Shown here piece after piece: positions 1 through 7,436 of a stretch of DNA of 64,000 bases. Every line of letters starts with the position of its first letter. Within the stretch, counting starts at the first letter, position 1. Below the pieces are notes generated by a model. The model was not told the origin of the DNA, did not search any database, and saw nothing but the letters and a program-made list of their open reading frames with translations. A program made the translations under genes and the position numbers. Where the stretch lies: contig JAGI01000002.1 in NCBI GenBank assembly GCA_000526575.1, positions 3,193,501 to 3,257,500 on the forward strand. Reading direction: 5' to 3'. The DNA is from Clostridium sp. 12(A) (lineage in GTDB: Bacteria > Bacillota > Clostridia > Lachnospirales > Lachnospiraceae).

Positions 1-1
1 C

Positions 2-76
2 TTTAAGGACTTAATGCAGTTCGGAATGTTCATCATTGCATTGCTTGCCTTTATCTATTCGCTGATAAAGAAGTAA
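2..76 (+). CDS. Holin-like type I toxin, C-terminal part (5' end outside window)
   Basis: The 24 visible residues read FKDLMQFGMFIIALLAFIYS then LIKK and stop at 74-76. A short hydrophobic helix ending in a Lys pair is the hallmark of the small putative holin-like toxins (Hol-Tox / Fst-like peptides) of Firmicutes, which are membrane-acting toxins of type I toxin-antitoxin loci. The gene starts before the window. Directly downstream lies a structured region with terminators on both strands and a strong minus-strand promoter, the arrangement expected for a convergent antisense antitoxin RNA. The family call rests on this short tail plus the downstream layout. Confidence 0.7.
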   Translation, partial: FKDLMQFGMFIIALLAFIYSLIKK

Positions 77-82
77 GTACAT

Positions 83-177
83 AAAAAACCGCCCCTTGTA
101 CTCTGACCGGAGCAGGGGCGATCTTTCAAACCATTATTCCGAGGTCAACCACTTTGTGGGCGGTTATCTCTTTTATA
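83..177 (-). ncRNA. Candidate antisense antitoxin RNA convergent with the holin-like toxin
   Basis: A minus-strand promoter at 183-211 would start an RNA near 176. It runs towards the toxin gene and ends at a hairpin (GCCCC at 91-95 with GGGGC at 115-119) followed on the minus strand by GGTTTTTT (83-90), a good intrinsic terminator. The RNA of about 90-95 nt would overlap only the toxin mRNA 3' region, as in the Fst/par type I systems. The role as antitoxin is inferred from position and structure. Confidence 0.55.
87..175 (+). terminator. 3' structure and terminator of toxin mRNA
   Basis: AACCGCCC (87-94) is complementary to GGGCGGTT (158-165), which is followed by ATCTCTTTT. The inner GCCCC/GGGGC hairpin and TGACC (104-108) with GGTCA (143-147) are competing pairings. 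The same block therefore serves as terminator for both converging transcripts. Confidence 0.6.
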
Positions 178-182
178 TAAAC

Positions 183-211
183 ATATTAGCATATTTCGTA
201 AGGTATTTCAA
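183..211 (-). promoter_or_regulatory. Promoter for antisense RNA
   Basis: On the minus strand the -35 is TTGAAA (206-211), the spacer is 17 bp, and the -10 is TAATAT (183-188) with an extended TG motif. The expected start is near 176. Confidence 0.6.
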
Positions 212-350
212 GTCCATAGTTCCTTCTAGGGTACACATGGAACCATCTTTATTTATTATACGAATCAAGTAAAGAACGTATTTTAAGAAAAATGTAAATC
301 AATCTTTTTATGCAGTATAATCCAGATGGGGTATAATTGTGGGTACGCAC

Positions 351-379
351 TTGATTTTTCCCTCCCACTATGCTATAGT
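351..379 (+). promoter_or_regulatory. Promoter of queT
   Basis: TTGATT (351-356), 17-bp spacer, TATAGT (374-379) with an upstream TG (extended -10). The transcript would begin near 386 and carry about 55 nt of leader before the preQ1 aptamer. Apart from this promoter and the antisense promoter I see nothing definite between 212 and 436. Confidence 0.55.
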
Positions 380-435
380 ATGACCCGTAATAAGGCCGTG
401 AAGCTCTTGATATTATAAGAGATTTCACAAAATCA

Positions 436-484
436 GACCGGTGTGTTCGAGACCTTCCACACCTAAAACAAAACTAAAGGAGAA
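436..484 (+). promoter_or_regulatory. preQ1-I riboswitch controlling queT translation
   Basis: Stem P1 is GGTGTG (440-445) with CACACC (458-463), enclosing a 12-nt loop (446-457) that starts TTC. An A-rich tail (AAAACAAAACTAAAGGAG, 465-482) follows. This is the compact H-type pseudoknot layout of class I preQ1 riboswitches. Loop bases CCTT (453-456) can pair with AAGG (477-480), which is the ribosome binding site of queT (AAGGAG), so ligand binding should block translation, as in the Thermoanaerobacter tengcongensis type. The transporter downstream fits the ligand. Confidence 0.8.
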
Positions 485-490
485 CAGAAT

Positions 491-994
491 ATGAATTACA
501 AATCTTCAGGGAAAACTTATTTCTTGGTTTTTTCCGCAGCCATTGCAGCCATCTATACCGTGCTGACCATGGTCTTTGCACCCATCAGCTTTGGTCCCAT
601 TCAGTTTCGGATTTCAGAGATTCTCTGCATCCTTCCCTTTTTTACCCCGGCGGCGATTCCAGGCTTATTCATCGGGTGTCTGCTGTCAAACTTTTTATGC
701 GGTGCGGCTTTGCTTGATGTAATTTTTGGAAGTCTTGCTACGCTGATCGGAGCCATTGGCTCTTATATGCTGCGTAAAAATCAGTGGCTGGTATGCATTC
801 CCCCAATCGTAGCCAATACCATCGTCATTCCCTGGGTTCTGCGCTTTGCCTACGGCTCCCAGGATTTTATCTGGTATGCCATGGTGACGGTTGGAATGGG
901 AGAGATACTTGCTATTGGAGTTCTCGGTAATCTTTTTTTAGGCGTATTGACCCGCTACAAGCACATAATCTTTGGACGTTTTATAACAGAATAA
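491..994 (+). CDS. queT: QueT-type queuosine precursor transporter
   Basis: This 167-residue integral membrane protein is the substrate-binding (S) component expected to work with a shared ECF energy-coupling module to import a queuosine precursor such as preQ1 for tRNA modification. About five to six hydrophobic segments cover most of its length, including an N-terminal one near residues 11-33 (FLVFSAAIAAIYTVLTMVFA) and a final one near residues 130-155. The family normally has about 160-170 residues. The ATG follows AAAGGAGAA by 6 nt and sits at the end of a preQ1-I riboswitch, which strongly supports the substrate class. It is a single-gene unit closed by the hairpin at 1010-1047. No ECF ATPase or T component is in the window. 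Confidence 0.88.
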   Translation: MNYKSSGKTYFLVFSAAIAAIYTVLTMVFAPISFGPIQFRISEILCILPFFTPAAIPGLFIGCLLSNFLCGAALLDVIFGSLATLIGAIGSYMLRKNQWLVCIPPIVANTIVIPWVLRFAYGSQDFIWYAMVTVGMGEILAIGVLGNLFLGVLTRYKHIIFGRFITE

Positions 995-1009
995 AGTGAA
1001 ATCCATATA

Positions 1010-1047
1010 AAAACTTCCGCTCCATGAATATGGCCGGAAGTTTTTTC
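1010..1047 (+). terminator. Terminator of queT
   Basis: AAACTTCCG (1011-1019) pairs with CGGAAGTTT (1035-1043) and runs into TTTTTTCG. Confidence 0.85.
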
Positions 1048-1170
1048 GTTCTCATTCTACAAATAATTGCAAAAAGTTACATTTTGTAATAAAATATTTT
1101 TGAACAACTAAAAATGTAACTGGTATGTAACCGCAGCTGTATATAATAAATATAATCTATAAGGACGACG

Positions 1171-1971
1171 GTGATTAAAATGGCAATTGGTAGAATGAGC
1201 GTGGTTAGCGAGGCAGACCGATATCTGACAATAGCAGTGGATTCCTACGATGACTGGGAAATAAAGGGAGCAATCTTTCAAAGAGAAGACTCTTTTGGAG
1301 TCCTGTTTCGCAGTTTTTCAGAGATGATCAAAAATATGGACCATTTATTTGATTCTGTAGGAGCTCCAAAGCAGACCTTTCAGATACGCAGTCTCCCCGG
1401 TTCCGACCCTGGGGATTCTGAAATTGAGAGAATCAAAAGGAGCGACAGAAAGGGAGCCTTAACAACCATTCGCATCTATCTACGCTTCCGGTACCATGCC
1501 TGTTGGCAGGGAACCATGATTTGGGACGATGGAAACAGAACTGCTTCCTTTGACAGTGTGCTTCAATTTATAATGGTTACCGATGCTGTGCTGAGAAAAG
1601 GCGATGGGTTAGGAGAGGAAGAGGTTGAAGAGCTCTTAAGCCAGGCGTCGTTTGAACGCTGGTCATTACCCCTTGGGGGAAATTACATGGACATCAGCAT
1701 AACAGAAGGCCATGATCCGGTGACTGGTATCCACTATGGAAGACTGATTTCCAAAGAAGCCTCAGAGGAGTTAATAAGAACTGGTCAGAAGGCCTCATTT
1801 TCCGTGAAGGTCATGTTTCGGGAGCACTGTACCTGGCAGGGAATGATCTACTGGCGGGAAGGTAAATCACAGCAGACCTTCCGAAGCTTTAAAGAGATGA
1901 TTTATATGATATCGTTTGTGGTTAAGACGACTCTGGAAGAAGGGGAGCCTCTGGCAGCAGGCAGGTCCTGA
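1171..1971 (+). CDS. Unrecognised 266-residue protein with three internal repeats
   Basis: I do not recognise the family. The sequence is soluble-looking, with no signal peptide or membrane segment. Three stretches share one pattern of alternating beta-strand residues, an aromatic with Gly, a beta strand and then a helix: about residues 20-60, 99-141 and 210-252. The last two carry near-identical cores, CWQGTMIW (111-118) and TWQGMIYW (221-228), followed by a Phe-Ser/Arg-Ser helix such as FRSFKEMIYM. A charged linker separates repeats 1 and 2 and an acidic helix separates 2 and 3. The GTG start has AAGGA 5 nt upstream; ATG 1180 is the alternative. It is a single-gene unit with its own terminator. 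Function is unknown. Confidence 0.75.
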   Translation: MIKMAIGRMSVVSEADRYLTIAVDSYDDWEIKGAIFQREDSFGVLFRSFSEMIKNMDHLFDSVGAPKQTFQIRSLPGSDPGDSEIERIKRSDRKGALTTIRIYLRFRYHACWQGTMIWDDGNRTASFDSVLQFIMVTDAVLRKGDGLGEEEVEELLSQASFERWSLPLGGNYMDISITEGHDPVTGIHYGRLISKEASEELIRTGQKASFSVKVMFREHCTWQGMIYWREGKSQQTFRSFKEMIYMISFVVKTTLEEGEPLAAGRS

Positions 1972-1989
1972 TAATATGTGTCATAAATA

Positions 1990-2028
1990 GCACTTTACAG
2001 GTCATAGAATCTGTAAGGTGCATTTTTT
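1990..2028 (+). terminator. Terminator after the triple-repeat protein
   Basis: GCACTTTACAG (1990-2000) pairs with CTGTAAGGTGC (2011-2021), followed by ATTTTTT. Confidence 0.85.
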
Positions 2029-2183
2029 CATATCATAGAAATGGCGTCCTGGATTCTAATGTAGATTTTCTCTGTGCTTTCTTATATAATAGAGAAGAAA
2101 GAGTTGACTTTCCAGAAGAAAAGCAGTAAAAGTAAGTGAACATAGTACGATATACCGAATACAAAATTAAGGATGGAAAAAAC

Positions 2184-3563
2184 ATGTATCAGATTGATTT
2201 TAATAAACCGGAAGCAATACATTTTATTGGTATCGGCGGCATCAGCATGAGCGGGCTTGCAGAGATACTCATTGATGAAGGCTTTACAGTCTCCGGCTCC
2301 GATGCCCATGAGTCAGATCTTACCCGTCACTTAGAGGCAAAAGGAGCAACAGTCGCTTACGGTCAGAGAGCAGAAAACATCACAGATGAGATTGATGTAG
2401 TAGTATATACAGCAGCCGTTCACCCGGATAACCCTGAATTTATGAGAGCAAGCGAAAAAGGAATTCCCATTTTGACCAGAGCAGAGCTTCTGGGACAGAT
2501 GATGAAAAATTATGAGAATGCCATCGCTGTTTCCGGCACCCACGGTAAGACCACCACAACTTCCATGATTACAGAGGTTCTCCTGTGTGCGGATACAGAT
2601 CCCACTATTTCAGTTGGAGGTATACTAAATTCCATCAGCGGAAATATTCGTGTGGGCGGCCCGGATTTGTTTGTAACAGAAGCGTGCGAATATACCAATA
2701 GCTTCTTATCCTTTTACCCTACCACAGCAGTTATATTAAATATAGAAGCAGACCATCTTGATTTTTTTAAGGATTTAAAAGATATACGCCATTCCTTCCG
2801 TCTCTTTGCAGAGAAGCTGCCGGAGAAGGGCTTACTAGTAATAAACAAAGATATCGACCACATGGAGGACATCATAGAAGGACTTCCCTGTAAGGTGATC
2901 ACCTTTGGAAAGAATGAGGACAGTAGATATCAGGCCAAGAATATACGGTTTGATGAACTGGCAAGAGCGACCTACGAGCTTTACGTGGATGGGGAAGAGG
3001 TTGATACGGTAACGCTGGGAGTCTCCGGAGAGCATAATGTGTATAACTCTCTGTCCGCCGCAGCGGTATGCCATGAACTTGGTATTTCCATGGAGATGAT
3101 CAAAAAAGGATTAAAGCGTTTTACAGGAACGAACCGCCGTTTCGAAAAGAAAGGGGAGCTTTCCGGTGTGACCATCATTGATGATTATGCCCACCACCCC
3201 CAGGAAATAAGAGCGACTCTGGAAACAGCAAAGCATTATCCGCATAAGAAACTCTGGGTTGTTTTCCAGCCCCATACTTATACACGTACCAGAGCGTTTT
3301 TAGACGAATTTGCAGAATCCTTATCCTTAGCGGATGAGGTAATCCTGGCAGATATTTATGCGGCCAGAGAAACCGACAATTTAGGCATCAGTTCCAGAGA
3401 TATTGCAGATAGAATCGAGAAAATGGGAGTAAAAGTACACTACATCCCATCTTTTGAAGAAATAGAAACATTTATTTTAGAAAATTGTATACACGGTGAT
3501 TTGTTGATAACTATGGGAGCCGGAGACATTGTAAAAGTGGGAGAAAACCTGTTAGGAGTATAG
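2184..3563 (+). CDS. murC: UDP-N-acetylmuramate--L-alanine ligase
   Basis: MurC adds L-alanine to UDP-MurNAc using ATP in the cytoplasm, the first amino-acid step of peptidoglycan precursor synthesis. The 459 residues show the three Mur-ligase domains: UDP-binding Rossmann part with GIGGISMSG (16-24), central ATPase with P-loop GTHGKTTT (118-125) and the later ILNIEADHLD stretch, and C-terminal domain with IIDDYAHHPQEIRATL. Start ATG 2184 was chosen because MYQIDFNKPEAIHFIGIGG matches the family's usual N terminus and AAGGA lies 10 nt upstream; the frame is open upstream to a GTG at 2136. No mur or fts neighbour is present except the distant murG. A strong terminator follows, so it looks monocistronic. 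Confidence 0.95.
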   Translation: MYQIDFNKPEAIHFIGIGGISMSGLAEILIDEGFTVSGSDAHESDLTRHLEAKGATVAYGQRAENITDEIDVVVYTAAVHPDNPEFMRASEKGIPILTRAELLGQMMKNYENAIAVSGTHGKTTTTSMITEVLLCADTDPTISVGGILNSISGNIRVGGPDLFVTEACEYTNSFLSFYPTTAVILNIEADHLDFFKDLKDIRHSFRLFAEKLPEKGLLVINKDIDHMEDIIEGLPCKVITFGKNEDSRYQAKNIRFDELARATYELYVDGEEVDTVTLGVSGEHNVYNSLSAAAVCHELGISMEMIKKGLKRFTGTNRRFEKKGELSGVTIIDDYAHHPQEIRATLETAKHYPHKKLWVVFQPHTYTRTRAFLDEFAESLSLADEVILADIYAARETDNLGISSRDIADRIEKMGVKVHYIPSFEEIETFILENCIHGDLLITMGAGDIVKVGENLLGV

Positions 3564-3762
3564 TTATCCACATTATCCACATAGTTTTCAACATTTTATG
3601 TTAAGAAACTATGTGGATTTTTTGATTTACATAATTTAAAGTCTTACAATTTACAAAATCTCGGTTTTATCAGCAAATCGACAGGATTGGAAATGAAAAT
3701 CCAAATTATGTATACCAGATTTCCACATTATCCACAGTTTCCACAATTCATTTGGTGGATAA
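3564..3762 (+). promoter_or_regulatory. Cluster of DnaA boxes between murC and dnaD
   Basis: Three exact TTATCCACA boxes occur at 3564-3572, 3573-3581 (directly abutting) and 3728-3736. A fourth site on the minus strand, GGTGGATAA at 3754-3762, differs from the consensus by one base, and TTTCCACAA at 3738-3746 is a weaker match. The cluster fills the gap before the DnaD/DnaI-type replication genes, so DnaA control of those genes is plausible. The second box overlaps the left arm of the murC terminator. Confidence 0.65.
3575..3625 (+). terminator. Terminator of murC
   Basis: ATCCACATAGTTT (3575-3587) is perfectly complementary to AAACTATGTGGAT (3606-3618), followed by TTTTTG. The 13-bp stem contains most of a DnaA box. 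Confidence 0.85.
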
Positions 3763-3825
3763 CTGCCCCTATTTTCTTTTCTAAGGACCTGTGGTATGAT
3801 AAGAGCATGATAAAAAGGTGAGGTT

Positions 3826-4866
3826 ATGTCAGTGAATGTAAAGAGCAGTTTAAGGATCAGCGCTACAGTGATATCCAACGATTTCATAGATGAATATATG
3901 GCCATGGCCAATGGAGAATACATCAAAGAATATTTGTTTCTCATGCGTCATGAGGGGGAAGAAGTGACCATATCCATGATCGCGGATGCACTGAACCACA
4001 CGGAAGCAGATGTGGCTCGCGCTCTGGCATACTGGAAAAAGGCAGGAGTGCTTATGGAGGAGATTCCCCTTAAGGCAGAACCATCTAAGGCTGTCTCTGA
4101 GACTGCCTGCTCCGGAGCTGTGCCTGAAGTACAGACAAAGCCTCAGACACCTGCAAAAAGAACCCCCTATTCCCCTGAGAAGATAAGCGGGCTTGCAGGA
4201 GATGAGGATTTTTCTCAGCTTCTTTACATTGCACAAAAGTACATGAACAAGGTATTTACCCAAAGAGAATGCGAAGTATTTGCATATCTTTATGATGGTC
4301 TTCATATGCCATCTGAACTCCTGGAATACGTGGTGGAATACTGCGTCCAGGGAGGGCACTCAAGCATTCGATACATAGAGACCGTTGCCATCAGCTGGCA
4401 TGAGAAGGGAATCAGGACTGTTGATGAGGCAAAGAACAGTGCTGTATCATTTTCCAAGGATTCCTATGCAGTTATGAGGGCCTTTGGATTAAATGACAGA
4501 AATCCGGGATCTTTGGAGCGGGAGTTTATGGACCGCTGGTTTACTACCTATGGCTTTACCAGAGAGATCGTGATAGAGGCCTGCAACCGAACCTTATCCG
4601 CCACTCATTCCCCCAGCTTCCCCTATGCAGATAAGATTTTAGAGGGCTGGAAAAAGGCTGGAGTCCGTACCATGGAAGAAATCAAACGGCTGGACGAGCA
4701 GTACGCAGAACGGGTGAAAAGCGGAGATATAAAGAGCGGAAAGAAGCAGACAGCCCAGGGGTCAGCAACAAAGCCAAGGGCCGGACAGAATCAGTTTCAG
4801 AACTTTCCTCAAAGAGAGATTGATTACGATGCACTGATTCTGGAGCAACTGACAAAGCAGCAGTAG
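3826..4866 (+). CDS. dnaD: DnaD-domain primosome protein
   Basis: A DnaD/DnaB-type primosomal protein that would help load the replicative helicase at origins or restarted forks. The N-terminal ~90 residues look like a winged-helix region (VTISMIADALNHTEADVARALAYWKKAGVL). A variable Pro/Ala-rich linker follows (about 90-120). Two tandem DnaD-like domains come next: one around IAQKYMNKVFTQRECEVFAYLYDG to SIRYIETVAISWHEKGI, and one around FMDRWFTTYGFTREIVIEACNR to YADKILEGWKKAGV. The basic tail ends in a conserved-looking YDALILEQLTKQQ. The ATG has AAGGTGAGG just upstream. It is followed 36 nt later by the DnaC/DnaI-like gene, the usual Clostridia pairing. The DnaA-box cluster lies directly upstream. 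Confidence 0.88.
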   Translation: MSVNVKSSLRISATVISNDFIDEYMAMANGEYIKEYLFLMRHEGEEVTISMIADALNHTEADVARALAYWKKAGVLMEEIPLKAEPSKAVSETACSGAVPEVQTKPQTPAKRTPYSPEKISGLAGDEDFSQLLYIAQKYMNKVFTQRECEVFAYLYDGLHMPSELLEYVVEYCVQGGHSSIRYIETVAISWHEKGIRTVDEAKNSAVSFSKDSYAVMRAFGLNDRNPGSLEREFMDRWFTTYGFTREIVIEACNRTLSATHSPSFPYADKILEGWKKAGVRTMEEIKRLDEQYAERVKSGDIKSGKKQTAQGSATKPRAGQNQFQNFPQREIDYDALILEQLTKQQ

Positions 4867-4902
4867 TTATTTACATAGGGCAGCAAAAGAATGGAGGTAA
4901 TT

Positions 4903-5904
4903 ATGGCGCTGAGCAATTCACAGTACGACGCCATCATGAGGGCATACGGGCAGCAGCAGTTTAAGAACCGTCATGAGCAGGAAGAACGGATTGCAAACGT
5001 TTATGAGAGGATACCGGTAATCAGGGAGCTTGACCAATCCATTAGTACGAGAGCGGTTGCCTGTGCCAGGAGACTCCTGGAAGGAGATAAAGAAGCCTTA
5101 AAAGAGCTTCGCAGCGAGATAGCTGATTTAAGAGAGCAGAAGACAGTGCTGTTACGATCTGCAGGGTTTTCCTCCGACTATATGGAGATGCAGTACCGCT
5201 GCAAAGACTGTAAGGACACCGGATATGCCGAAGGAGTGAAATGCCACTGCTTCCGCCAGTCGGAGATGAAGTATCTTTATGCTCAGTCAAACATTGAACA
5301 AATCGTGGCAATCGAGAACTTTCAAACCTTTTCCACGGATTATTTTGATGATACCAGAGTCATTCCCCAATTAAACCGGACGGTAAGGCAATATATGGCC
5401 CAGGTGGCAGAAACCTGTAAAAACTTTGTCCATACGTTCTCCAAAGAGCGGGGAAACCTATTATTTACAGGTCCAACAGGTGTGGGAAAAACCTTTCTCA
5501 CCAACTGCATCGCAAAGGAGCTGATCGATCAGTATTATTCGGTCATCTATTTGTCTGCCAATGATCTGTTTGAGGTGTTTTCCAAAAACCGGTTTGATTA
5601 TGACGACGAAGATGATATGAGAGGCATGTATCAGTATATTCTAGACTGTGATCTTTTAATCATTGATGATCTGGGAACAGAGCTTAACAACAGCTTTACT
5701 TCATCAGAGCTGTTTTACTGCATCAATGAACGGCTTAATTCCTCAAAGTCTACTATTATATCCACCAATCACCCCATCAATGAATTAAGGGACCGATACA
5801 CAGAACGAGTTACGTCCAGACTGATCAGCCGTTATACGGTCATTCCTTTGTACGGGGATGATATCCGTATTAAGAAAAAAGCAGGAAAAGTCAGCGACCG
5901 ATAG
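4903..5904 (+). CDS. DnaC/DnaI-like helicase-loader ATPase
   Basis: An AAA+ ATPase of the DnaC/DnaI helicase-loader family, 333 residues. The N-terminal half is helical and carries a zinc-binding-type cluster C-x2-C-x10-C-x-C (Cys 100, 103, 114, 116), as in DnaI-like loaders. The C-terminal AAA+ core has Walker A GPTGVGKT (190-197), Walker B LLIIDDLGTE (251-260), the sensor-1 stretch STIISTNHPI and the arginine-rich tail RVTSRLISRY. Start ATG 4903 sits just after GGAGGT; an in-frame ATG 12 nt earlier lacks a ribosome site. It is cotranscribed with the DnaD gene and followed by a hairpin at 5952. Confidence 0.9.
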   Translation: MALSNSQYDAIMRAYGQQQFKNRHEQEERIANVYERIPVIRELDQSISTRAVACARRLLEGDKEALKELRSEIADLREQKTVLLRSAGFSSDYMEMQYRCKDCKDTGYAEGVKCHCFRQSEMKYLYAQSNIEQIVAIENFQTFSTDYFDDTRVIPQLNRTVRQYMAQVAETCKNFVHTFSKERGNLLFTGPTGVGKTFLTNCIAKELIDQYYSVIYLSANDLFEVFSKNRFDYDDEDDMRGMYQYILDCDLLIIDDLGTELNNSFTSSELFYCINERLNSSKSTIISTNHPINELRDRYTERVTSRLISRYTVIPLYGDDIRIKKKAGKVSDR

Positions 5905-5951
5905 ACGGATAAAAGATATTGAGTTGACATAAAATAAAGTGATTACCAAAG

Positions 5952-5984
5952 AGCATACGGCCTGTCTGGTCGTGTGCTTTTATA
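5952..5984 (+). terminator. Terminator after the helicase-loader gene
   Basis: AGCATACG (5952-5959) pairs with CGTGTGCT (5971-5978) and leads into TTTTAT. The U-tract is short. Confidence 0.6.
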
Positions 5985-6081
5985 TGGCAGTAGAAGCTTA
6001 AGAAGTGAATAGACCCGTACATGTGACCATCACAGATACAGGCACATAAGATGTGTGGAGTTTTGAAGAAGCTTACATATT

Positions 6082-6162
6082 ATTCCATATTTTTCCACAT
6101 ATGGAATCAGCGGGAATAAATCAGGAAAAATCATGAAGGTTACTTGAGAAAATATATGGAAT
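6082..6162 (+). repeat. ATATGGAAT sites upstream of prs promoter
   Basis: ATTCCATAT (6082-6090) and ATATGGAAT (6099-6107) form a perfect 9-bp inverted repeat with 8 nt between. A third copy, ATATGGAAT, is at 6154-6162, 13 bp before the -35 of the prs promoter. This is operator-like. The rest of 5985-6246 shows nothing else but the promoter. Confidence 0.4.
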
Positions 6163-6175
6163 CCTTTTGATTGTC

Positions 6176-6204
6176 TTGACTAAAGCGGCACATAATGTTA
6201 TAAA
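6176..6204 (+). promoter_or_regulatory. Promoter of the PRPP synthetase-like gene
   Basis: TTGACT (6176-6181), 17-bp spacer, TATAAA (6199-6204). The start is expected near 6211, giving a leader of about 36 nt. Confidence 0.65.
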
Positions 6205-6246
6205 AGAACCGTTGCATTGTATTTAGATACGTTGGAGGAGAAAAGA

Positions 6247-7425
6247 ATGCTTTACGAAGAGAAAATTATAGAGACCATTCCGGTTGGTCCTCTTGGCCTG
6301 ATTCCGTTAAAGAGCTGTAAGGATCTGGGCAACAAGGTAAATGATTACCTGGTGGGCTGGAGAAAGGAACGTGAGAGCGAGCACAAATCTACCATTGCTT
6401 TTTCTGGATATCAGAGAGATACCTATCTGATCGGAGCCAGTACTCCCAGATTTGGTACAGGAGAAGCGAAAGGAACACTCCAGGAATCCGTTCGTGGAGA
6501 TGACCTTTATTTCATGGTTGATGTCTGCAATTACAGCCTTACTTATTCCTTATGCGGTATGACCAATCACATGTCCCCGGATGACCATTTCCAGGACTTA
6601 AAGCGTGTCATTGCTGCATCTGCAGGAAAAGCCCGCAGAATTAATGTAATTATGCCGTTCTTATATGAAAGCAGACAGCATAAGAGGTCCAGCAGAGAAT
6701 CCTTAGACTGCGCCCTGGCTCTTCAGGAGCTTGTAAATATGGGAGTGGAGAACATCATTACCTTCGATGCCCATGACCCAAGAGTCCAGAATGCCATTCC
6801 ATTAAAGGGCTTTGAAACGGTTCAGCCTATTTATCAGTTCATTAAGCATCTGCTTAAGAACGAGAAGGAGCTGGAAATCGACAGCGACCACATGATGGTC
6901 ATCAGCCCGGATGAAGGCGGTATGGGACGTGCTGTTTACTTTGCCAACGTATTAGGTCTTGATATGGGTATGTTCTACAAACGCCGTGATTATACTCAGA
7001 TTGTTAACGGACGTAACCCCATTGTTGCCCATGAATTCCTTGGAAGCAGTGTGGAGGGCAAGGATGTAATCATTGTAGACGATATGATTTCCTCCGGGGA
7101 AAGCATGCTTGACGTAGCAAAAGAATTAAAAAGAAGAAAAGCAAGAAAGGTATTTGTCTGCGTGACCTTTGGCCTCTTCACCAATGGACTTGCAAAGTTT
7201 GATGAATACTATGAAAATGGTTTTATTGACCGGATTCTTACTACCAACCTGGTATACCAGACACCGGATCTTCTTTCCAGACCGTATTACATTGATGTAG
7301 ATATGAGCAAATACATTGCCCTGATTATAGATAATTTAAACCATGATGCATCCTTAAGTGATCTTTTAAATCCAACAACCAGAATTAACCGTGTGGTGGA
7401 GCGCTACCGCGCAGGTGATCGGTAA
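6247..7425 (+). CDS. prs: Ribose-phosphate diphosphokinase family protein (long form)
   Basis: Makes PRPP from ribose 5-phosphate and ATP for nucleotide, His and Trp synthesis, if it has the standard activity. The C-terminal half carries the PRPP-binding loop VIIVDDMISSGES (about 274-286) and the phosphoribosyltransferase fold; VISPDEGGMGRAVYFANVL is the equivalent of the family's VSPDxGGxxRA stretch. At 392 residues it is clearly longer than the usual 310-320, with extra N-terminal sequence; long forms like this are common in Lachnospiraceae. The ATG at 6247 follows GGAGGAG by 6 nt; the upstream TTG is not needed. brnQ starts 12 nt downstream. A strong promoter and three ATATGGAAT sites lie upstream. 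Confidence 0.85.
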   Translation: MLYEEKIIETIPVGPLGLIPLKSCKDLGNKVNDYLVGWRKERESEHKSTIAFSGYQRDTYLIGASTPRFGTGEAKGTLQESVRGDDLYFMVDVCNYSLTYSLCGMTNHMSPDDHFQDLKRVIAASAGKARRINVIMPFLYESRQHKRSSRESLDCALALQELVNMGVENIITFDAHDPRVQNAIPLKGFETVQPIYQFIKHLLKNEKELEIDSDHMMVISPDEGGMGRAVYFANVLGLDMGMFYKRRDYTQIVNGRNPIVAHEFLGSSVEGKDVIIVDDMISSGESMLDVAKELKRRKARKVFVCVTFGLFTNGLAKFDEYYENGFIDRILTTNLVYQTPDLLSRPYYIDVDMSKYIALIIDNLNHDASLSDLLNPTTRINRVVERYRAGDR

Positions 7426-7436
7426 TTGGGGGAGAG

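Noticed and set aside
3564..3762. Replication origin (oriC)
   Set aside because: Only three exact boxes, no dnaA or dnaN next to it and no AT-rich unwinding element recognised. A regulatory or titration cluster fits better.
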